Assembly (NCBI RefSeq): GCF_964204645.1
Contig: NC_134032.1
Location: 15,615,775-15,679,774, forward strand
Source: Tubulanus polymorphus
Taxonomy: Eukaryota > Nemertea > Palaeonemertea > Tubulaniformes > Tubulanidae
Direction: 5' to 3'
DNA length: 64,000 nucleotides
The notes beneath the pieces were generated by a model that was given only the letters and a program-made list of their open reading frames with translations, was not told the DNA's origin and did not search any database. Shown piece by piece: positions 57,600 through 64,000 of this stretch. The position numbers and the translations under genes are program-made. Each line of letters starts with the position of its first letter. Position 1 is the stretch's first letter.

Positions 57600-59479
57600 T
57601 TCTGAGCCGGCCAACACGGTGCTACCAGAACTATGTTGCAATTGACTGATCTCTCTATTTGATCCAGTAAGCGCGGCAGGACTGGTGTGGGCGGGAACGC
57701 ATACGCATGCATCCCCGACCAGTCCAGAGAGAAGGCATCGACCCCCCACGCTTCCGCGTCTGGAAACGGGGACACAAACAGAGGACACCTCCGATTGAAC
57801 CGGGTGGCAAACAGATCCAGCAGCGGATTGCCAAAAATGCCCCGAACCCGATCGGCTACTTCTTGGTGGAGAACCCATTCTGTCGCAATAGCCTGACCTC
57901 GACGAGACAGAGCATCGGCCATCACGTTCCTTTTCCCTGCTAAATGTGCCACAGTCAGGGACACGCCCTTTGTCTGGCACCAAAGAAGAATTTTGGCCGA
58001 CAGACCTGTGAGGGTTTCTGAGTGAGTGCCCCCTTGGTTCTGAAGGTAAGCCCTCACTGTTGAATTGTCTGTGGCTAACCAAACGTGGTGGCCCTCCACT
58101 CTCCTGTGAAAGAACTTCAGGGCCTTCCACACGGCCAGCATTTCTAGGAAATTTATGTGGTTGGTGGCCTCGTAGCGAGACCATTTCCCGGCTTTGACTC
58201 GGTTCTCCAGATGTGCCCCCCAACCTTGGTGACTGGCATCCGTGAATACACGAACTGGAGCCTCTAACGGGGCTAGTGACACCCCGAGCCGAAGATTCGT
58301 AGTGGCCGCCCACCACTGAAGATCCGGACTTAGATCGGTTGGAGGTACGGGAATCAAGGCCTCCCAGTTGCCCTTCGACTGAGACCAGAAGACCTTCCAA
58401 TATTGTTGCAAGCGCCTGCTTCTGAGGAGGCCTAAGGGCACCACCAGACCCATGGAGCTGATGGAGCCTAGAAGCCGTGACCAGTAACGAGCTGTTCTCG
58501 GGGTTGTGGACACTCCCGCTACAGCTTCTTGAAGTTTGGCCACTCGAACCATAGACGGAAAGACTTTGCCGATTCGGAGATCGAAGTCCATGCCGAGATA
58601 AGTGAACTGTTGGGCCGGCGTCAACTGAGATTTTTCCCTGTTTACGCGGAACCCTAGCTGATGGACTAAGTCCAAGACTGAGGTCATTGCCTCCCGACAT
58701 TCCTGAGCCGAATTCGCGACTATTAACCAGTCGTCGAGGTAAACGAACAGTCGAACACCCCTTGACTGAAGTACCTTCTGAACTGACTTGACCAACTTGG
58801 TGAAAACCCACGGGGCCGTACTGAGGCCAAATGGAAGAGACCTGAATTGGAACTGGCGGCCTTTCCACTTTATCCTGAGAAATCGCCGAGATTTTGGGTG
58901 AATTGGAACCTGAAAGTAAGCATCTTTCAGGTCCAATGAAGCCGCCCATTGACCCGGACGGAGCCCTTGAATCACGTCCTTGGGCTTGGTCATCCGGAAC
59001 CTTGGAATGTCTAGGTGCCGATTGAGGGATGACAGATCTATCACTGTCCGTTGACCCCCTGTGGCCTTTGGTACCATGAATATTCGAGAAAACCAGCCGG
59101 GAGAAGTTTCGTTGCAAACTGGTTCTATCGCTCCCTTCTCTGCCAGTTCCTTGAGAGCCGGAGAGATTAAGGCCTCCTGACCTGGTTTTGGCCGCATGTC
59201 GGGAGGTGACCTCATCAGGCGCGGTCGCCTTAGGAAACGGAGACGGTAGCCCCGAGAGACGACCCGGGAGGGCCAACCGTCTCCAAAGAGGTCGGACCAG
59301 TGGGTTGCTGCCTGCTGCAGACAACCTCCCACTGGTCCCAAGAATTCATTTCGAGTTTTTCCGAAAGGAAGAGCCCCTTTTTGGAGCCTTCCCCTTGCCT
59401 CGATACGAACCGGAACTGTTACGACCGGACGAGGCTTGACACGATTGTTGAAGTTGCGCGCTAGTTCTCCAACCGGCAT
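57308..59479 (-). CDS. DIRS reverse transcriptase / RNase H
   Basis: 723 residues from an ATG at 59479. The RT domain spans about 125-310: WFSRIFMVPKATGG, SLDLKDAYFQVP (catalytic Asp 183), LPFGLSTAPWVFTK and the active site YLDDW (247-251). RNase H spans about 408-530: FTDASHQGWG (Asp 414), Glu 446, ATDNS (Asp 471) and NVMADALSR (Asp 522), all four metal ligands present. The C-terminal part has LLDLFATRFNRRCPLFVSP and a LVAPCWPAQKWF block common in DIRS proteins. It overlaps the gag frame by 134 nt in another frame, so it needs frameshifting, reinitiation or a spliced message. Confidence 0.95.
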   Translation of the reverse strand: MPVGELARNFNNRVKPRPVVTVPVRIEARGRLQKGALPFGKTRNEFLGPVGGCLQQAATHWSDLFGDGWPSRVVSRGYRLRFLRRPRLMRSPPDMRPKPGQEALISPALKELAEKGAIEPVCNETSPGWFSRIFMVPKATGGQRTVIDLSSLNRHLDIPRFRMTKPKDVIQGLRPGQWAASLDLKDAYFQVPIHPKSRRFLRIKWKGRQFQFRSLPFGLSTAPWVFTKLVKSVQKVLQSRGVRLFVYLDDWLIVANSAQECREAMTSVLDLVHQLGFRVNREKSQLTPAQQFTYLGMDFDLRIGKVFPSMVRVAKLQEAVAGVSTTPRTARYWSRLLGSISSMGLVVPLGLLRSRRLQQYWKVFWSQSKGNWEALIPVPPTDLSPDLQWWAATTNLRLGVSLAPLEAPVRVFTDASHQGWGAHLENRVKAGKWSRYEATNHINFLEMLAVWKALKFFHRRVEGHHVWLATDNSTVRAYLQNQGGTHSETLTGLSAKILLWCQTKGVSLTVAHLAGKRNVMADALSRRGQAIATEWVLHQEVADRVRGIFGNPLLDLFATRFNRRCPLFVSPFPDAEAWGVDAFSLDWSGMHAYAFPPTPVLPRLLDQIERSVNCNIVLVAPCWPAQKWFLPLLNLLCDNPRILPNFPSLLSQGIFRHHPNSQWLNLLAWPLSSDPCQLQAFQNRLPPLSQDLSGHQQVPFTMPSGVILRIGVLQGKLIHAHPL

Positions 59480-61595
59480 CCGAAGCCGCCTGAGAAAGCG
59501 CTGAAGTTTGAGATGGTCCTGTTTGCGTCCGTGCCGAACCTTGCGCCGCCGGCGTCGGACCAGAACGCTTTTTCCACGGAGTTCGGGGGTTGGACTTGGC
59601 CTGAACCTCCCGAATCTTCCTCAGCTCTGCGGAAACCGGAGCGCACCAACCGGAGAAGAGACGTGAAGACGTCCCCAATGGGGCTCTCAGCAAAGCATTG
59701 GACACCATATCCGGTAGACGAGTTTTGGCACTGGAGTCCATCACTGACTGACGGGAGGCTAACACCAGATTAGCCTGACCCCGAACCGACAACGGAATTA
59801 CATGCGAAACAGACCGAGCCAAAGATTGGATAATCCGGTCCATTCCCTCCAGTTTTAGGGCAACTGACTCTGGGTCGGAGCCCGCATGAACGGCGGCGTG
59901 AGTCTCGCGAAGCTCACCCGTCAACACCTTAAGTGCCATATCTTGAAACGAACCAACCCTGGTAAGATTGTCCAGGATTGACGTCATGGCCACCAAACCG
60001 GACTTAGGCAAACGAATACCCGACTGTGCTGTAACAGTATCCGGGCTGATCAAAGTATAATCAGCATCCAGGCAGTTATGACTGTGATCCACAGCACCTG
60101 GAGTTGCGTAATACGCCGAGCGAAATGCGCCTATAGGTGGATCGGTTGAACTAAAATATTTCCCAGATTTCATACCCCGTTCTGGAGGGGGAAATGAAAA
60201 AGTTCCAGGCCGACATTCACCCCATAATTGCGTATCCAATCGAGCCCATTCTCTTGAAACCGCTGACGATTCCCGTAAAACGTTAAGATCGGAGTCCGGA
60301 GGGCGATAAGCTTCCATTGACTCACCGACCAGAGGAGCTGCTGTGGGCTTAGCGCGAGTTGCCCCGTGCTTGACAAAGAACTCACTTATCATCGCTCTAA
60401 ATGGCATGTCCCCCGCTGGTTCGGATAAAACTGAACGGGACGGAGATACATTGCGAGCCAGGGAAGCCCCCATCGTCTGGGGCAACCCACAATTGCTTGC
60501 GACAGAAACGACCCCAGAAGGAATTGCCGCCTCTGGGACCGGATCCTCATTGAAATCAGACCCTACCGCAGCATCCAGGAATTCAGAGTCAGAATTCCGA
60601 AAAACTGAGTGGGCTGGCGAACTTCTAACCGGACAATCAGGAATAGGCTTACCTGTTGTAGAAGTTGCAGCGACTTGTTGCGACGAAGATAACAAGTTTA
60701 AAATTTTCTCCTCAAATACATGGAAATCCTTCTGAGTCAGGTATTTTCCAGTATCCCGACGATCATGCCGACTTCGGTGACGGTCCCTCGAACGGGATCG
60801 TGACCTACTAGAAGAATCGCTTTCATCGCTAACCGACGTCGACGAACGATGAGAAGACCGACGGCGAAACTTCCGACAATAACGATCGTAGTCCCTCTCG
60901 CGATCAAACCTTGATCTGCGAGAAGGAGATCTTGCTCGTTTATTACGCTCCCGGCGTCTAAATCTAGTGGGAGAGCGAGCTCTATCCCCGGAGCGACGAT
61001 CAGAATCGGACGATGAACGTACCGGATGTTTTGTACCGGACGACGTCTGGACCGGACCGGTGGCCAAACCGGACCGAACCGGACCGATGCCCGACCCGGA
61101 CCGGACCGGTACCGACCGAACCGGTGCGGGCCGTTCGCGACTACCGCGGCGCGCGCTCGGTTCCGAACATGTAGTCTGAACCGGCCGAACCGGCCGAACC
61201 GGTGAACGACCAGAGACCGGTGAATGACCGGAGACCGGTGCCGGTGAACCAGCGTTCTTCCCCGGTGAACGGAGTTGGGAAGCCGATCGTACCTGAACGA
61301 CCGGCGACCGCTCCGCTTTACGATAAGAAACAGGATTAGAAACGTCGGTTGGCACATCGGCCGAAACCGACGAATCCCTGCTAACTCGACGACGATCTCT
61401 TAGTTTAAGAGCCTTATCGGCCCGAAGCCAAAGGTCCTCGGACCACACGACGCAAATATTGCAAGGATTGCTCCTTGCACATATTTGACCGGATTTGCGC
61501 CTGCACGACGCACATGAATCGTGGTTGTCCCAGGCGCCGAACAAATGCCCGCATCCCTCCCCGCCACGATGCTGACCCTTAGGAGGGGGTGGCAT
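59346..61595 (-). CDS. DIRS gag-like protein
   Basis: The ATG at 61595 gives MPPPPKGQHRGGEGCGHLFG and about 749 residues; a frame extending seven codons further has no ATG. The N-terminal 55 residues hold a Cys/His cluster (CGHLF, HDSCASC, CARSNPCNIC) that may bind metal or nucleic acid. Residues about 100-300 are Pro/Arg/Ser-rich with an RS-type run (SRSRSRSRDRHRSRHDRRD). A middle helical part (ILNLLSSSQQ) may support assembly. The end is Ser/Gly/Lys-rich. The N-terminal cluster is what I recognise as DIRS-type gag. Confidence 0.88.
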   Translation of the reverse strand: MPPPPKGQHRGGEGCGHLFGAWDNHDSCASCRRKSGQICARSNPCNICVVWSEDLWLRADKALKLRDRRRVSRDSSVSADVPTDVSNPVSYRKAERSPVVQVRSASQLRSPGKNAGSPAPVSGHSPVSGRSPVRPVRPVQTTCSEPSARRGSRERPAPVRSVPVRSGSGIGPVRSGLATGPVQTSSGTKHPVRSSSDSDRRSGDRARSPTRFRRRERNKRARSPSRRSRFDRERDYDRYCRKFRRRSSHRSSTSVSDESDSSSRSRSRSRDRHRSRHDRRDTGKYLTQKDFHVFEEKILNLLSSSQQVAATSTTGKPIPDCPVRSSPAHSVFRNSDSEFLDAAVGSDFNEDPVPEAAIPSGVVSVASNCGLPQTMGASLARNVSPSRSVLSEPAGDMPFRAMISEFFVKHGATRAKPTAAPLVGESMEAYRPPDSDLNVLRESSAVSREWARLDTQLWGECRPGTFSFPPPERGMKSGKYFSSTDPPIGAFRSAYYATPGAVDHSHNCLDADYTLISPDTVTAQSGIRLPKSGLVAMTSILDNLTRVGSFQDMALKVLTGELRETHAAVHAGSDPESVALKLEGMDRIIQSLARSVSHVIPLSVRGQANLVLASRQSVMDSSAKTRLPDMVSNALLRAPLGTSSRLFSGWCAPVSAELRKIREVQAKSNPRTPWKKRSGPTPAAQGSARTQTGPSQTSALSQAASDAGWRTSAQLQQSCQASSGRNSSGSYRGKGKAPKRGSSFRKNSK

Positions 61596-61806
61596 AATTA
61601 TCCTGTTACAAATCAAAACAATTCAATTCAATTCAATCAAATTATATTTGTAAATAAAATTCTTACGGAAAAAAAGAAATCAGGGATAACCCCCAAACCG
61701 AACGGACTCACCGTTACGAGAGTGAAAAACTCCCTAATATCCTAATTCCCAGATTTTTACGGCGAAAAAATCCAACGCGTTCTACTGCGAGAACGCCAAG
61801 AAAAAA

Positions 61807-61928
61807 GAAAAAAGATGGCGGATTTCGCCGGTGGCTAAATGCAATACCGCAGGGCCGGGTCGTATAGAAAAACCATTGGCGATAAATCCAAATTTAGAAA
61901 ATATTGGCAAAAACCATAGGAAAGGGTA
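61807..61928. repeat. DIRS inverted terminal repeat, right (5' end of element)
   Basis: Inverse of 55863-55984. Outside it are 18 bases (61929-61946) unique to this end, then satellite sequence. The 5' leader of the element runs from here to the gag ATG. Confidence 0.92.
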
Positions 61929-62322
61929 CAGTACTCGATGGAAATACTCATTTTAGTTCTATAACCAATCTAACAACTTAAGACCAGTCTAAACTCGATT
62001 TTAAGTTTGCATTCGAAACTATTTAAATTTAGATAGTTTGTGACATGATACTAACGATTGTAACGAGCAGTCAAAAGATTTTGCCGAAAGAAACGACCAT
62101 AAGTCGACCATCTAAATTCCAATTGGGCAAATATTTTGGGCTGCAGCATTCGCAGTTTGAGTCCATGAACAAATTATCAGAACCAAACATCAAAAACTAT
62201 CAGATTTTGTCTACGGACAGATGGATTGATGGATGGACAAAAAGTGAACGTAATAATTTTAGTCCCAAACAGCATGAATTAGTTAGAACTCTAAAATGAA
62301 AGATGTTTGTTTAATCACTTAC

Positions 62323-62352
62323 AGCTGACGGTCCTGGTGTTGGTGATGGATT
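62323..62352 (-). CDS. 30-nt micro-exon NPSPTPGPSA
   Basis: Differs from the other five copies by one base (Ile to Thr at position 5). Splice sites are unchanged. Confidence 0.66.
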
Positions 62353-63052
62353 CTGTAAAGATAAAATAAAACAAAATATTAGATGGATATTCATGAATGC
62401 ATGTATCACTGATTCGGGTTTTCAATAAAAACTGTTTAACTAAATTTTGTAGCAAATTCTGAAATTTAAACAGATGGAATGATGCGTTCAGCCGATCCAG
62501 GACAATTTCGCAAACGTAATTTTCAATATTTTTCTTTTTATCCATTTTAGATGTAATTCCGTTCAGAATTCAGGGATATGAAAGAGAGTAACTTTTACTT
62601 CAGACCAGTCAATTTAAGACCAGTTTAAACTCATTCTAGTTCTATAACCAATCTAACAATCTAAGACCAGTCTAAACTCATTTTAGTTCTACTACCAATC
62701 TAACAACTTAAGACCAGTCTAAACTCGATTTTAAGTTTGCATTCGAAACTATTTAAATTTAGATAGTTTGTGACATGATACTAACGATTGTAACGAGCAG
62801 TCAAAAGATTTTGCCGAAAGAAACGACCATAAGTCGACCATCTAAATTCCAATTGGGCAAATATTTTGGGCTGCAGCATTCGCAGTTTGAGTCCATGAAC
62901 AAATTATCAGAACCAAACATCAAAAACTATCAGATTTTGTCTACGGACAGATGGATTGATGGATGGACAAAAAGTGAACGTAATAATTTTAGTCCCAAAC
63001 AGCATGAATTAGTTAGAACTCTAAAATGCATGATGAATGTTTAATCACTTAC

Positions 63053-63082
63053 AGCTGACGGTCCTGGTATTGGTGATGGATT
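63053..63082 (-). CDS. 30-nt micro-exon NPSPIPGPSA, short module 2
   Basis: Exon and splice sites as in the long modules. The bases just downstream in the gene (TGCATGATGAATG) match the long modules rather than its two short-module neighbours, suggesting exchange between module types. Confidence 0.66.
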
Positions 63083-63733
63083 CTGTAAAGATAAAATAAA
63101 ACAAAATATTAGATGGATATTCATGAATGCATGTATCACTGATTCGGGTTTTCAATAAAAACTGTTTAACTAAATTTTGTAGCAAATTCTGAAATTTAAA
63201 CAGATGGAATATGCGTTCAGCCGATCTAGGACAATTTCGCAAACGTAATTTTCAATATTTTTCTTTTTATCCATTTTAAATGTAATTCCGTTCAGAATTC
63301 AGGGATATGAAAGAGAGTAACTTTTACTTCAGACCAGTCAATTTAAGACCAGTTTAAACTCATTTTAGTTCTATAACCAATCTAACAACTTAAGACCAGT
63401 CTAAGCTCATTTTAAATTTGCATTCGAAACTACTTAAATTTAGATAGTTTGTGACATGATACTAACGATTGTAACGAGCAGTCAAAAGATTTTGCCGAAA
63501 GAAACGACCATAAGTCGACCATCTAAATTCCAATTGGGCAAATATTTTGGGCTGCAGCATTCGCAGTTTGAGTCCATGAACAAATTATCAGAACCAAACA
63601 TCAAAAACTATCAGATTTTGTCTACGGACAGATGGATTGATGGATGGACAAAAAGTGAACGTAATAATTTTAGTCCCAAACAGCATGAATTAGTTAGAAC
63701 TCTAAAATGAAAGATGTTTGTTTAATCACTTAC

Positions 63734-63763
63734 AGCTGACGGTCCTGGTATTGGTGATGGATT
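63734..63763 (-). CDS. 30-nt micro-exon NPSPIPGPSA, short module 3
   Basis: The most upstream exon visible. The gene must continue beyond 64000, since phase 0 and the lack of an ATG require an earlier exon. Confidence 0.66.
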
Positions 63764-64000
63764 CTGTAAAGATAAAATAAAACAAAATATTAGATGGATA
63801 TTCATGAATGCATGTATCACTGATTCGGGTTTTCAATAAAAACTGTTTAACTAAATTTTGGAGCAAATTCTGAAATTTAAACAGATGGAATGATGCGTTC
63901 AGCCGATCCAGGACAATTTCGCAAACGTAAATTTCAATATTTTTCTTTTTATCCATTTTAAATGTAATTCCGTTCAGAATTCAGGGATATGAAAGAGAGT

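Larger units (their letters stand above)
55821..61946 (-). mobile_element. complete DIRS-type retrotransposon, 6126 bp
   Basis: Three overlapping minus-strand frames (gag-like, RT/RNase H, tyrosine recombinase) lie between inverted termini, with an internal complementary region near the 3' end. The ends differ outside the shared 122-bp inverted part, and both unique ends are found in complement in the internal region, as in DIRS1. GC content is clearly higher than in the surroundings. No target duplication is present, as expected for integration by a recombinase of a circular intermediate. All three frames look open, so this copy may be recent. DIRS relics of an older type occur at 39330, 47640 and 50655. 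Confidence 0.95.
61947..64000. repeat. short exon-bearing modules, three tandem copies
   Basis: Units start with satellite remnants and TTTGCATTCGAAACTA(C/T)TTAAAT, contain the 30-nt exon, and continue with an alternative intron part (CGGGTTTTCAATAAAAACTG, then AACAGATGGAAT). Spacings are 730 and 681 bp. They share the exon and about 300 bp with the long modules but lack the DIRS relic and the inverted 30-bp repeats. The array runs off the window. Confidence 0.92.

Noticed and set aside
57600-59324. N-terminal part of the 975-codon frame over the recombinase
   Set aside because: It starts without an ATG and is Ser/Arg/Gly-rich nonsense in another frame of the RT domain. Only the part from about 57599 reads as recombinase.
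60737-61357. 206-codon minus-strand ORF inside gag
   Set aside because: A shadow frame of the repeat-rich Pro/Arg/Ser gag region.

Overview
This is an AT-rich, intron- and repeat-rich animal nuclear genome window, most likely from a marine invertebrate. The evidence is consistent GT/AG splice signals, a DIRS-type tyrosine-recombinase retrotransposon, several non-LTR (LINE) elements, TTAA-flanked piggyBac-like MITEs, tRNA-derived SINE-like pieces and a very high load of satellites. The species cannot be fixed from the sequence. No bacterial operon, CRISPR array or convincing intact tRNA/rRNA gene is seen.

Layout. 1-8.3 kb: a diverged 1.1-kb duplication (1.23-2.36 and 6.93-8.10 kb), decayed plus-strand exons around 6.1-6.9 kb, and a 91-bp satellite (4.3-5.7 kb). 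8.9-17.3 kb: a run of different tandem repeats (260, 46, 285, 52, 28, 36, 28 and 125 bp), including an Asn/Ser-rich minisatellite that may be an exon. 17.7-22 kb: a TTAA MITE, 16-, 40- and 38-bp satellites and a GA microsatellite. 22.5-28.1 kb: three exons that form the 3' end of a minus-strand gene, plus a LINE relic and a 24-bp minisatellite. 29-43 kb: a (TA)n tract, a LINE copy lacking its reverse-transcriptase core, MITEs nested inside LINEs, and DIRS relics. 44-47 kb and 50-64 kb: a series of very short minus-strand exons. 48.5-55.8 kb: a 47-bp satellite interleaved with three near-identical exon-bearing modules. 55.8-61.9 kb: a structurally complete DIRS element inserted in that satellite.

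The most interesting content is a minus-strand micro-exon gene that no single long reading frame reveals. From right to left I can chain fourteen exons with compatible splice phases: six copies of a 30-nt exon (NPSPxPGPSA), then 66-, 33-, 66- and 39-nt exons, then 28-, 66- and 233-nt exons and a 393-nt terminal exon with a stop codon. The ten micro-exons are all multiples of three, are phase 0 at both ends, and all start with Asn. In the 44.9-47.1 kb group the flanking intron sequence is nearly the same between modules while the exons differ in length and sequence. The C-terminal part is proline-rich with two basic clusters that resemble nuclear localisation signals. The gene continues beyond the right edge. 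The splice sites and phases are read directly; expression and function are inference.

The DIRS element lies in an intron of this gene on the same strand. It carries gag-like, RT/RNase H and tyrosine-recombinase frames, 122-bp inverted termini, and an internal region complementary to both ends. It splits a satellite monomer without a target duplication.
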